Source: CAWATG01 sp963785035
Lineage (GTDB): Bacteria > Actinomycetota > Acidimicrobiia > IMCC26256 > CAWATG01
Length of the DNA stretch: 64,000 nucleotides
NCBI GenBank assembly: GCA_963785035.1
Contig: CAWATG010000015.1
Location: 1 to 64,000 of the forward strand
Direction of reading: 5' to 3'
A program made the translations under genes and the position numbers. Below the pieces are notes generated by a model. The model worked only from the letters and a program-made list of their open reading frames with translations. It made no database searches and had not been told where the DNA came from. Below are positions 25,124-34,204 of the stretch, one piece after another. Each line of letters opens with the position of its first letter. The first letter of the stretch is position 1.

Positions 25124-27631
25124 ATGGGCCGCGGGACCCTCCGCGTGTACCTCGGCGCCGCGCCGGGCGTGGGGAAGACCTTCGCCATGCTCAACGAAGG
25201 CCGACGGGCCAAGGAGCGCGGGGCCGACGTCGTCGTCGGCTACCTCGAGACCCACGGGAGGCCCCGCACCGCTGAGCAGCTCGGCGCCCTCGAAGTCATT
25301 CCACGCGTCCGACGCGAATACCGCGACGCGACGTTCGAGGAGATGGACGTCGACGCCATCCTCGCCCGCCACCCCGAACGCGTCCTCGTCGACGAGCTCG
25401 CACACACCAACGTTCCTGGGAGCCGCAACGCCAAACGGTGGCAGGACGTCGAGGAGCTCCTCGACGCCGGAATCGACGTCATCTCCACCGTCAACATCCA
25501 GCACCTGGAGTCCCTCAATGACGTCGTCGAACAGATCGTCGGTATCGCACAGCGCGAGACCCTCCCCGACGCCGTCGTGCGCGCCGCCGAGCAGGTCGAA
25601 CTCGTCGACCAGACCCCCGAAGCCCTCCGAAGGCGCATGGCCCACGGCAACGTCTACGGACCCGAGAAGATCGACGCCGCCCTTTCCAACTACTTCCGGG
25701 CCGGCAACCTCACCGCCCTCCGCGAGCTGGCGCTGCTGTGGCTGGCCGACAAGGTCGACGACGCCGTCGAGGAGTACCGCGAACGCCACGGCATCTCCAC
25801 ACAGTGGGAGACCCGCGAGCGCGTCGTCGTCGCTCTCACCGGCGCGCCCGGCGGTGAACAGGTCATCCGCCGCGCCTCGCGCATCGCCCAACGGGCCCGC
25901 GGCGAACTCCTTGGCGTCCACGTGCAACGCGACGACGGCCTCGCCGGTCCCTCGAACGAACGGCTCGACCGGCACCGCGACCTCCTGCGCGAGCTCGGCG
26001 GCGAGTACCGCGCGATCACCGGCGCCGACGTCGCCGCCGCCCTCGTCGACTTCGCTCGCAGCGAGAACGCGACCCAGATCATCCTCGGCGCCAGCAGCCG
26101 CAGCCGATGGCAAGAAACCACCCAGGGCTCGATCATCAATCGAGTCATCCGGCTCTCCGGGACGATCGACGTCCACGTCATCTCCCAAGCGCCGGCAGCC
26201 GCAGCGCGTCTGTCGCTTCCCGCACGACCAGCACGAGTCCGCTTGACGCGATTGCCACCGCGCCGGCGACTCACCGCTGTTCTCCTCGCCGTTGTCGGCC
26301 TCCCGGTCATGACCGCACTGCTGGCCACGCTGCGCGACTCGGTCGGTCTGCCCAGCGTCCTGCTCCTCTACCTCGTCGCCGTGCTCGGCATCGGTGCCGT
26401 GGGTGGCGCACTGCCCGCCTTCGGCGCGGCCATCGCCGCCTTCTTGTTGGCCAACTGGTACTTCACGCCGCCGATCTACCATTGGACCGTCGCCGACGGC
26501 GAACACGTTCTCGCGCTCGTCGTGTTTATCGTTGCGGCGGCGCTGGTCAGCTACCTCGTCGACATCGCCGCCCGCCGACGCGAGGAGCTCACCCGCGTCC
26601 GCGTCGAGGCCGAAGCCATGGCACGCATGGCTGGCTCGCTCACCCAGGAAGACATGCTTCCCCGCCTCGTCGAGCAGGTGCGCACGACGTTCGGCGCTCA
26701 GGGAGTCGCCGTCGTTCGTGACCACGACGGCGAGGCCATCGTCGAGGCCGCCTCGGGTGAGGTCGTGCCCGTGGATCCCCGCGCCGCCGATGTCGCCGAG
26801 CCGCTCGGACCGGAACGGATCCTGATCGTTCACGGCGCCCGCCTCACCGCCGACGATGTCCGGCTCCTCCACGCGCTCGCCGCGCAGGCAGCGCTCGCGC
26901 TCGAAGCACGTCGCCTCCAACACGAGGCCGCCCGCGCCACCGAGCTGGCTCAAGCGAACGACCTGCGCACCGGGCTGCTGCAGGCGGTGTCTCATGACCT
27001 GCGCACCCCGCTGGCGTCGATCAAGGCATCGATCACCAGCCTCCGCCAAACCGACGTGCAGTGGGACACCCCCCAGAAGGAGGAGTTCTTCGCCACCATC
27101 GAGGACGAGACCGATCGGCTTTCCGGCCTGGTGGAGGCGCTGCTCGAGATGAGCCGACTTCAAGCTGGGGTACTCACCCCCATGATCCGCGAGACCAGCG
27201 CGGAGGAGGTGTTTCCTAGCGCGCTCGCTGGGCTGGGGCCCCGTGCCCGCGCCGTCGAGGTCGACGTGCCCGTGGACCTCCCGACCTTCGATGCCGATCC
27301 GCAGCTCCTCGGACGGGTGGTCGCCAACCTCGTCGACAACGCGCTCGTCTACTCCGACATCAGCTGCCCACCCCGGCTCACTGCCGGCGCTGTCGCCGGC
27401 CGCGTGTTGCTGCGGGTCGTCGACCGCGGTCCGGGCATCGACCCCAAGGCACGCGGCGATGTCTTCCGACCCTTCCAACGGCTCGTCGACCACGGCACCG
27501 GCGTCGGCCTGGGCCTCGCCATCGCTCGCGGTTTCACCGAAGCGATGGGCGGCGAGCTCGCGATCGAGGACACTCCGGGTGGAGGGACCACCATGGTGGT
27601 CACGCTCACGGAACACAAGGACGCCGTCTGA
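25124..27631 (+). CDS. kdpD: KdpD, sensor histidine kinase
   Basis: This 835-residue kinase contains the KdpD domain with Walker A GAAPGVGKT (12-20) and Walker B VLVDELAHTNVPGSRN. Then come a USP-like domain, four close membrane segments (about 385-485), a GAF-like linker, the H-box SHDLRTPLASIKASI (His624) and an ATPase domain (NLVDNALVYS, DRGPGIDPKARGDVF). It senses K+ limitation and phosphorylates KdpE. It follows kdpC by 59 bases and overlaps kdpE by one base. Confidence 0.96.
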   Translation: MGRGTLRVYLGAAPGVGKTFAMLNEGRRAKERGADVVVGYLETHGRPRTAEQLGALEVIPRVRREYRDATFEEMDVDAILARHPERVLVDELAHTNVPGSRNAKRWQDVEELLDAGIDVISTVNIQHLESLNDVVEQIVGIAQRETLPDAVVRAAEQVELVDQTPEALRRRMAHGNVYGPEKIDAALSNYFRAGNLTALRELALLWLADKVDDAVEEYRERHGISTQWETRERVVVALTGAPGGEQVIRRASRIAQRARGELLGVHVQRDDGLAGPSNERLDRHRDLLRELGGEYRAITGADVAAALVDFARSENATQIILGASSRSRWQETTQGSIINRVIRLSGTIDVHVISQAPAAAARLSLPARPARVRLTRLPPRRRLTAVLLAVVGLPVMTALLATLRDSVGLPSVLLLYLVAVLGIGAVGGALPAFGAAIAAFLLANWYFTPPIYHWTVADGEHVLALVVFIVAAALVSYLVDIAARRREELTRVRVEAEAMARMAGSLTQEDMLPRLVEQVRTTFGAQGVAVVRDHDGEAIVEAASGEVVPVDPRAADVAEPLGPERILIVHGARLTADDVRLLHALAAQAALALEARRLQHEAARATELAQANDLRTGLLQAVSHDLRTPLASIKASITSLRQTDVQWDTPQKEEFFATIEDETDRLSGLVEALLEMSRLQAGVLTPMIRETSAEEVFPSALAGLGPRARAVEVDVPVDLPTFDADPQLLGRVVANLVDNALVYSDISCPPRLTAGAVAGRVLLRVVDRGPGIDPKARGDVFRPFQRLVDHGTGVGLGLAIARGFTEAMGGELAIEDTPGGGTTMVVTLTEHKDAV

Positions 27632-28338
27632 TGCCAACGGTGCTCGTCGTCGACGACGAAGCGCCTATTCAACGCGCCCTGGCCGCCAACCTCAAAGCTC
27701 GCGGCTACGACGTCATCATCGCCGCCACCGGCGAACAAGCCCTCGAACTCGCTGCCCGCCACCACCCCGATGTCGTCATCCTCGACTTGGGGCTCCCAGG
27801 CATGGACGGCGTCGAGGTCGTGCGTGGTCTGCGCGGCTGGACCGAGGTGCCCATCATCATCCTCTCCGCCCGCGGCGCCGAAGCCGAGAAGGTCGCGGCA
27901 CTCGATGCCGGCGCGGACGACTACGTGTCCAAGCCGTTCGGCATGGACGAGCTGCTCGCCCGGTTGCGCGCCACGCTCCGACGCAGCGCCCCCGCATCCG
28001 AGGCCGCCGTCATCGAGACCGCGCACTTCCGCGTTGATCTCGCCGATCGCCGCGTCACGGCTCTCGACGGCGAGGTCATCAAGCTCACTCCCACTGAGTG
28101 GGGACTGCTTGAAGTGCTCGCCCGCCACGCCGGCCGTCTCGTCACTCACAAGCAACTGCTCCAGGAGGTGTGGGGACCCGGGTACGGCGAAGAGAGCAAC
28201 TACCTCCGGGTCCACATGACCCACCTGCGCCGCAAGATCGAACCCAACTCGGCCAAGCCCTGCTATGTCGTCACCGACCCGGGCATGGGCTACCGGTTCA
28301 TGAACACGGTGACCGCTGAACCGGAATCAGGCGGCTGA
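27631..28338 (+). CDS. kdpE: KdpE, OmpR/PhoB-type response regulator
   Basis: This 235-residue response regulator has the receiver domain with acidic VVDDE, phospho-acceptor Asp52 (VVILDLGLPG) and Lys in SKPFG. The C-terminal winged helix has KLTPTEWGLLEVLARHAGRLVTHKQLLQEVWG. It is the partner of KdpD and activator of kdpFABC. Start shares one base with the kdpD stop (TGATG). All receiver residues are present. Confidence 0.96.
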   Translation: MPTVLVVDDEAPIQRALAANLKARGYDVIIAATGEQALELAARHHPDVVILDLGLPGMDGVEVVRGLRGWTEVPIIILSARGAEAEKVAALDAGADDYVSKPFGMDELLARLRATLRRSAPASEAAVIETAHFRVDLADRRVTALDGEVIKLTPTEWGLLEVLARHAGRLVTHKQLLQEVWGPGYGEESNYLRVHMTHLRRKIEPNSAKPCYVVTDPGMGYRFMNTVTAEPESGG

Positions 28339-28375
28339 TTCGTTCCCGCACGACCACAGCGGCAGTGCGGTGCGA

Positions 28376-29014
28376 TCAGTTGGCTACCGGCTGGGCGGTG
28401 CCGCGGGCGAACGCTCGAGGACCAACGTACGGGGTGAGCCGGTAAGCGCGGGTGCGTTGGCGCGGGCCGAACGCGGCGAGCCATGTCGTGAAATCGGTGA
28501 TGGCGTGCTCGATGTGCAGTGTTGGCATTGTCGCTCCTGAGATGGTGTCACTAGCGAAGCGACAGAGGTGCGCTATCGCCAGGCTGACGAGGCCCGCGAA
28601 TGCGGCGGTCGGTTTCGTCATCTGGACGTCGTTGATGCTTGCCTCGCGGCGCCGCATGTATCCGTGATCGTCGAACTCCCAGTTCTCGTTGCCATATGAC
28701 CGGAACCAGCTTCCGGTGTGATCGCGCCACTCGTATTGGAACCGAACGGCGATGCGCCGGTCGGTGTACGCCCAGAGTTCCTTTCGCAGCGCGTAGTCGA
28801 GTTCACGTTCCCACTTCCGGGTGAGAAATCTGATCACGTCGGCTCGGCCGACGATGAACTCGGAACGGTTTCGCCAGACGGTGTCGGGCGTGTAGGCGGC
28901 AGCCACAAGGTGAGGGTCGCGTGTATTCCACGCGTTCTCTGCTGCGAGCACTTTCGCCCGAGCTGACGCTTCGTCGAACGGTGGTAGCGGGGGGCGGGGC
29001 GGATCAGACGCCAT
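28376..29014 (-). pseudogene. Chimeric frame: truncated DUF1348 (NTF2-like) protein joined to a small-gene remnant
   Basis: Residues 1-130 match DUF1348/NTF2-like proteins (AENAWNTRDPHLVAAAYTPDTVWRNR, FQYEWRDHTGSWFRSYGNENWEFD, REASIND), which normally continue about 25 more residues. The frame then reads on through unrelated sequence to MPTLHIEHAITDFTTWLAAFG, the start of a different small protein family that has its own CAGGAG ribosome site. That second part loses homology within 25 residues. I read two fragments fused by deletion. The start overlaps the PPOX gene by 11 bases. Confidence 0.6.
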
Positions 29015-29630
29015 CGGGTCTCCTCAGTCGTTGAACCTCATGGCGTAGTTGGGAGAGTTGCTGCTCGAGGTGGGCGATCTGGGCGTGGAGTGGGTTGGCG
29101 ATGGCTCGGACGTGCTCCGCTGTGAACCGTTGCGTGATGTACTTGGGACAGTTCCAATCGTACGCCGCGACCTCGACCAGTAGTGCGCCCTCGGCTCGAC
29201 CCGACGTCCCGAACGCCGACATCGCAGCGGCGTCGGGTTTCGGCTCGAATCGGGCATGGCCGTAAAGTTTGAGGCGTTGTCGGTTTGCATAGTCGACCGC
29301 GATGATCGCGATCCTGTCGCTCGTCGCGAGGTTGCCCGCCGTGACGAACTGCTTGTTACCAGGTCGCTCAAGCCAGCCGATGGTGGTCGCCCCGAGGATC
29401 GCAATGAACCCTGCGGGGCCGCCGCGATGCTGCACGTAGGGCCAACCCTCCACACCAACCGACGCGATGTAGATGCTGTCTCGATCGACAAGGAACGCAG
29501 CCTCGTTCTCGCCCAACGTTTCAGGTGGTCCCCACGTCGCAGCGGCGTGTCGGTAGTGGTCGAACGAGCCGCGCTCGCGCTGGAACGCTTCGACCTCGGG
29601 CGTGAACGCAATGTCGGAGAAGCGTTGCAT
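29004..29630 (-). CDS. Pyridoxamine 5'-phosphate oxidase family protein
   Basis: This 208-residue PPOX/FMN-binding split-barrel protein contains ENEAAFLVDRDSIYIASVGVEGWPYVQHRGGPAGFI and ATTIGWLERPGNKQFVTAGNL, typical of the subgroup with a C-terminal CPKYITQRF and a coiled-coil tail (LHAQIAHLEQQLSQLRHEVQRL). It binds FMN or F420 and may reduce small molecules. It lies in an apparent operon with the DsrE-like gene upstream and the DUF1348 frame downstream. Confidence 0.85.
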   Translation of the reverse strand: MQRFSDIAFTPEVEAFQRERGSFDHYRHAAATWGPPETLGENEAAFLVDRDSIYIASVGVEGWPYVQHRGGPAGFIAILGATTIGWLERPGNKQFVTAGNLATSDRIAIIAVDYANRQRLKLYGHARFEPKPDAAAMSAFGTSGRAEGALLVEVAAYDWNCPKYITQRFTAEHVRAIANPLHAQIAHLEQQLSQLRHEVQRLRRPDGV

Positions 29631-29642
29631 GACTGAGTGTTT

Positions 29643-30022
29643 CTAGAACGTAACAACGGAGAAGCCGTTGTCGAACAGGGCCCTCATCGAGGCGAGACCA
29701 GGCGTTCCCGGCACCGGGTTGTCGGCGAGCGCCGGCATGCCGCACGACGCGGCGCCCTCTGTGGCGCCGAAGACCGCCGCGCAACCGCAGGATACGCCCG
29801 CGATGTTGTGGCGGACGGCTTCGAACAGCTCATGCGCAGGGTGGGTTGGGTCTGCGAGTGCCGCGGGCCAGCGAGTGCCCGCTCCTTGGAACTGGACCGT
29901 TACCTCTTGGCCACCTGGCGAGTTCGAAAGCCGCAGCGAGGGCGTTGACACCCGTCCGAGCGCTCGTCACCGGCCATGTTCGGATCGCTCAGAACGATGA
30001 TTGCCGTCTTGGTATTGGACAT
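29643..30022 (-). pseudogene. DsrE-like protein gene with frame changes near the 5' end
   Basis: ATG 30022 with AAGGAG upstream starts MSNTKTAIIVLSDPNMAGDE. The frame then shifts twice or three times within 90 bases, recovering as VNALAAAFELAR and finally GGQEVTVQFQGAGTRWPAALADP to VPGTPGLASMRALFDNGFSVVTF. This is the DsrE/DsrF-like pattern with SCGCAAVFGA. The missing bases fall in G/C runs, so this could be a sequencing artefact over a working gene. An operator-like palindrome lies 16 bases upstream. Confidence 0.6.
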
Positions 30023-30037
30023 GGGATCTCCTTGCTG

Positions 30038-30053
30038 TAGGGAACGTTCGGTA
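30038..30053. promoter_or_regulatory. TetR-type operator copy 1 (before DsrE-like gene)
   Basis: TAGGGAACGTTCGGTA matches, with the two copies at 30243 and 30285, a TACSGRACGTYCGGTA palindromic consensus. It lies 16 bases upstream of the DsrE-like ATG. Confidence 0.65.
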
Positions 30054-30092
30054 CGGTTGTCGCGACGGGGGAGAGCGGCGGGGTAGTGGGTG

Positions 30093-30190
30093 TCAGACGC
30101 TGTCGAGTGATGTGTCGGCCAGACGTTCGATTGCCCGCTGGAACGCGGCGTCGTCCCTGTGACTCGGGTGCGAACGAGTCCGCCTTCGAT
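30093..30190 (-). pseudogene. C-terminal stub of a TetR-family regulator
   Basis: The minus-strand frame ending at 30093 reads DDAAFQRAIERLADTSLDSV and stop, the kind of end seen in many TetR proteins. Only about 30 residues survive; no helix-turn-helix is found between this and the operator at 30243. I infer a regulator gene reduced by internal deletion. Confidence 0.4.
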
Positions 30191-30242
30191 CGCCGCAGAC
30201 AGTCGGATTCCGCAACCAGCTGAGGCGCCACGTCAGCGACTA

Positions 30243-30258
30243 TACCGAACGTCCGGTA
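30243..30258. promoter_or_regulatory. TetR-type operator copy 2
   Basis: TACCGAACGTCCGGTA is nearly perfectly palindromic. It is placed where the promoter of the decayed TetR gene would be. Confidence 0.65.
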
Positions 30259-30284
30259 CAGAAGCAAGGAGAATGAGGGGTGTG

Positions 30285-30300
30285 TACGGGACGTCCGGTA
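30285..30300. promoter_or_regulatory. TetR-type operator copy 3
   Basis: TACGGGACGTCCGGTA, 42 bases from copy 2 (four helical turns), with the same consensus. Confidence 0.65.
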
Positions 30301-30389
30301 CAGCTCCTCTTCGGCGAGCGGCCGCTCTACGCTCCGGGGATGTGGTCAGTCTGGCGGTAGGCCAAGCGATGCCGGCAAGCGCTTGATGG

Positions 30390-30850
30390 CTCGAAGGAAG
30401 CAACGGTTGTCGCCGGTGATTCGTGCGATGACGAGCGCTCCCTCGATCTCGCCGATGGCGTGTGGCTCACCTTGCGCGCAGCCCGCTTGGCGCAGACCGA
30501 AAAGGCCGACGACATCGCGGTCACCATCGAGCGCGACGACCACACCACGGGTCCGAGGAACGCATGAGCGCGTTCGCCTCGTCGACGTCTGCCAACGGCG
30601 ACAGCTGCCCAGCGACGGTTGCCGATCCCGCACCGCTCGTCACACGTTAGCAACGCCCGGCGAGCGCCTCGACCTCTTCTCCCGAGCCTGCGGACTGACG
30701 CGTCGTGAAGCAGAGCTCCTCGGCCACCTCGCCACCGGAGCTGACACCCACCAGACCGCCGAGCGCATGTTCGTCTCCGAACACACGGTCCAGGACCACC
30801 TGAAGGCGATCTTTGCGAAGAGCGGTGCACCCAACCGTAGGGTCGCTCAC
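30390..30850 (+). pseudogene. LuxR-family regulator remnant (C-terminal HTH)
   Basis: Fragments in different plus frames read WLTLRAARLAQTEKADDIAVTIE, then ERLDLFSRACGLTRREAELLGHLATGADTHQTAERMFVSEHTVQDHLKAIFAKSG. That is the linker and C-terminal LuxR helix-turn-helix of a GAF-type LuxR regulator. The N-terminal sensing part is absent and there are stops and a frame change between the parts. Not functional as it stands. Confidence 0.6.
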
Positions 30851-31039
30851 GATCGCCGCCGTTTGGCGCACGCGTCGGCGGCATTCACGCTCGATCGGTG
30901 CGGCCACCTCGTCGACCAGTCCGGCGCGATGAGCGGCGCGGGCTGTGGGCGAACTGCTTTCGCCGACGCCATAACGCCCGCTCCGAGCGATTCGGCCCGC
31001 CTGTGGTTCGCGTCACCGCTCCAAGACCAGCTGCGAGCG

Positions 31040-32010
31040 CCCTCGGTCAGGCGCCCGTGCTCCGAGAACCATGCGAGCGGACCGCCGAAACCCACGAGCT
31101 CAGCCGCAATTGGACCTTTGAACCCCCACAAGGGCCGTGCCGCATTGATTTTCGCAGTGAGCTTTTCGATGATCGCGTCCTGGCCGGCGAGCTCGACCGT
31201 GCCGGTCGCCACCGCCGTCGTGTACCGAACGCTGTCGATCACCGCAGACTTGATCCGCTCGTGGCGCAAGTAACGCTGGAGATCCTCAGCCCACCCGACC
31301 GTCATCGCAGGCGGCAACGACCGAAGCCACAACGCCACGAGCGAGTCACGTTCCTCCGTCATGTACTGCATCTTGTGGAGATGTGCTGCGAGGTCGTACA
31401 CCGGGTCGCCGAAAAGCGCCAACTCCCAGTCCAAGAAAACAGGGGAGCCATCAGGTCGCACGATGATGTTCTTGCGGTGGATGTCTGCGTGCACGAGACA
31501 GAACGGCCTGGGGGAAAGTCGCTCCCACAGCCGACACACGCCATCGAGCGGGTCAGCCGGGATCCAAGCTGCGCAAAGGTCGCTTCGAAGTGATCGACTT
31601 CGCGGTCGAAGACCGACGTCGTCACGGCGGACAGCTGCGTTGCGAACAATGCGCAATCCCTGTCCTGGGGCCAGTCGGGCGGCAGGTTCGGCAATCTCGC
31701 TTCCGGCGTCAGACACGCGAGCGATGAAAACAGGTTGGCTACACCGTCGATGACCCTGACAGGAACACGACGCCCTCGAGGAGCCACCATGTCCAGCAGT
31801 TCACCGGCTTCATAGCGGTGGAGCTGGAACGGTGGGCTGACGGAAGCAAAGAGGAGCTTCGGTGCGGCAACATAGTCGGCCACAGCAGCCAGGATCTCGT
31901 GCTCCTCCCATATGCGGAGGTCCATTCGATCGGCATTTGGGATCGGTATTCGCACGATCACGTCGTCGATCCGGACGTTGCGGTTGTAGTAGCCGCTCAG
32001 GCGTACCGGA
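31040..32010 (-). pseudogene. Aminoglycoside-phosphotransferase-like kinase, frameshifted and 5' truncated
   Basis: One minus frame reads LSGYYNRNVRIDDVIVRIPIPNADRMDLRIWEEHEILAAV through the N-lobe. Near 31560-31600 the homology moves to another frame with the catalytic loop PFCLVHADIHRKNIIVRPDG and metal site FLDWELALFGDPVYDLAAHL. The family is APH/choline-kinase-like phosphotransferases. The 5' end abuts a truncated ATPase without its own start. One shift could be a sequencing error, but the fused 5' junction suggests a real remnant. Confidence 0.65.
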
Positions 32011-32790
32011 CGGCGTCGTCCCACTCGTCGCCCCAGCGGATCGGCTCCCTGCTGGCGACCACCGCCAGACCACGATCGAGCTGCGCAGCGAGATCCTGTA
32101 CCCAGTACTGGTCCGACGAGGCGATGGCCTCGTACGCGTCGATCAGCACGGTGTAAGGGCGATCGGTACTGCCTACACGCAGATCCTCGGCGAAGTAGTA
32201 CGTCACAGCATCGACGAGTTCGACACGGGCGTTGATCCCAGCGCGCGGAAGCGATACCGAACTTTGACGGTGCGGCGACGTCGGACGGAGGATTTGGCCG
32301 AACTCAGCAGCCGAAGCAGATGGAAAGCGGTACCGAACACGGGTACGCCCGCAGCCGCGTCGATTACAGCGGACAAAGCCTCGCTCTGATCCGAGAATGG
32401 CAGGTCACCGGTCCCGATTCGCAGATGGGGATGGAAGCGCTGCCACGCAACGGCGTACACGATGTCGAAGCGGTCAAAACTCACCCCGTCTTCAGTACCA
32501 AGTTGCATTCGCAATCCAGCGAGGCCTTCGGATTGCCCACGCATCACCGGGATCTGCAGATCGAGCAATGCAGTCCGATGGTTCCGTTCAGCGGCCCTGG
32601 TGCGGATCTCCTGCAACAGACGGGACTTGCCAATCCCGCCTATGCCGACGACGTTGAACACCGTGGGGCAGTCGATCGGCTGACTTAGCAGCTGCTCCGC
32701 AGCCTCAAGGATCTCGTCGCGGTCTACGAACGGCCGCGACAGCGATGCCGCCCTCAGGAACCGCGGTCTCGGCGTGGTCACGGGGGTCAC
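31997..32790 (-). pseudogene. STAND-type ATPase fragment, frameshifted and 3' truncated
   Basis: From 32790 the frame reads FVDRDEILEAAEQLL and the Walker A VVGIGGIGKSRLLQEI (about residues 47-62). Near 32230-32260 homology moves to another frame with AVTYYFAEDLR, Walker-B-like YTVLIDAYEAI and VVASREPIRW, then stops at 31997. Such NTPases are usually 600-1000 residues with C-terminal repeats; here only the ATPase core remains, directly fused to the phosphotransferase remnant. Confidence 0.6.
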
Positions 32791-33049
32791 ACCAAGCTTC
32801 GAGTGCTCATCGGATCGTCACGACCGCCGCGCTCAAGATTCATCCCCCCGCCTCTGCCTGTCGCACGACCGCCACGGTACTGCCTCGCGCCACGTGAGGG
32901 ATCCCCGTTCAGTGGTCCAGCCACTACTCGGATGCTAGTTGGTGTCGGGTGGTTCCAGAGCGATGCCCGCCGCTGGCCGTCGGAAGCCATTCCCGACGTG
33001 CTGTCGTGCGGACGCGCAGACGGGTCCGTGAACAGAGGCGCCTGCGCGG
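32791..33049. other. Intergenic between ATPase fragment and IS481 remnant
   Basis: I see no gene. The expected 3' part of the IS481 transposase (second and third catalytic acidic residues) is not found here. Confidence 0.4.
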
Positions 33050-33734
33050 TGATGACGCGCGATGCCAGAAACCGACGGCGGTGACGGCTTGTTCATCGTG
33101 GTGGATCTCGGAGTAGACGAGCCGGGTGCGGTCATCGATGGCGAAGTGGATGGAGCGGTAGCCGACCTGCCGGTAGCGGTTGTAGTTGTCGGCGCCGCAG
33201 CCGCCAGCCGCCACCGTTGGCGACGCCGCTGATCTTCTTGACGGCGATATGGATCAATTCGCCTGGTCGTTCGCGTTGGTAGCGGCGCACCAGGGTGGTG
33301 TCGGTGGCACGATCACCGCGGTCGAGGCGGCCGCATCCGGCGGCGTTCAAGATCGCCTGGACCCTCAACGCGGCGGGGCCGGTCGCGTAGGCGATGTGAT
33401 CGGCACCCCAACGGTGACCGCGACGGAGGTGCAACACCTTCCTCCAAAGCTTGGCCTTGGTCCGGTTCGGAGACCGGTACGGTCGCGAGCTCCGGTCGTG
33501 GAGGCCCGCCGCTCCCTCGGCAAGGAACCGGCGGCGCCACTTGCGCACTGTTATCGCATCGACTTGGAACCTGTCGGCGGTGGCTTCGATCGTCCAGAGC
33601 TGCTCAACGACGCACCCGACCATCTGCCGGCGCCCTTGGGTTAACAGGGTGATGAAATTCGGGGTCTGAGCTGAGGGCGCGTTGTCGGTGTGGGCCGATC
33701 GTTGTCGGCCGATCTGGTCCTTGTCTTCGATCAT
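33050..33734 (-). mobile_element. IS481-family transposase remnant
   Basis: The minus strand reads FITLLTQGRRQMVGCVVEQLWTIEATADRFQVDAITVRKWRRRFLAEGAAGLHDRSSRP, RTKAKLWRKVLHLRRG and RRYQRERPGELIHIAVKKISG. After a frame change it reads GYRSIHFAIDDRTRLVYSEIHHDEQAVTAVGFW. That is an IS481 HTH plus the first part of the DDE domain. It is frameshifted near 33200 and cut after the first catalytic region, so it is inactive. I did not find terminal inverted repeats. Confidence 0.75.
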
Positions 33735-33772
33735 TCCGACCCCGGCGGTGTGTCCGGGGTCGGTCGAGACGG

Positions 33773-34204
33773 TCAGGCTGGCGTGGCGTCCATGGCGGTG
33801 ATTCGGATGAGGTTGTAGACGGCGGCCTCGATCTTGAACCAGGCCCGGTTGCGTTGTCGGCCGATGTAGCGAAGCTTTCGTCCACCGCCGATGGTCTTGA
33901 TCCACCCGAACGGTTCCTCGACCCGTTTACGTATTCGCTGCGACACAACGTGGCCGGGGTGTCGGGTGGTTCGACCATCGATCGCGGATATTCGGTTCGT
34001 GGTGTTCTGCGCGACGTGCGGGGTGAACCCGAGACAGCGTGTCTTGGCGACGAAGTCGCGGGTGTCGTAGGCCTTGTCCGCGGCGATGGTGCGCCGCCGT
34101 TTCGATGCTGGGAGCCGAGCAAGCATCTCAACGGCACAGTCGCGTTCGGCGTGCTCGTTGATGACGAGGTGGACACCGAGGTGGACGCGCCTGCAAGCCG
34201 GTTC
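33773..34204 (-). mobile_element. IS5-family transposase, C-terminal fragment
   Basis: MLARLPASKRRRTIAADKAYDTRDFV, GFTPHVAQNTTNRISAIDGRTTRHPGHVVSQRIRKRVEEPFGWIKTIGG is the C-terminal DDE part of IS5/IS1182-like transposases (ADKAYD and the R..EE.FGW motif). About 130 residues remain; the N-terminal half with the first catalytic Asp is missing, and the fragment begins right at the vapC stop. It is not mobile by itself. Confidence 0.75.

Noticed and set aside
24794..27637. Very long open frame (947 codons) on the minus strand
   Set aside because: It is exactly antisense to kdpD. High GC at third positions removes stops in the opposite frame; composition is Asp/Gly/Val-rich with no family motifs.
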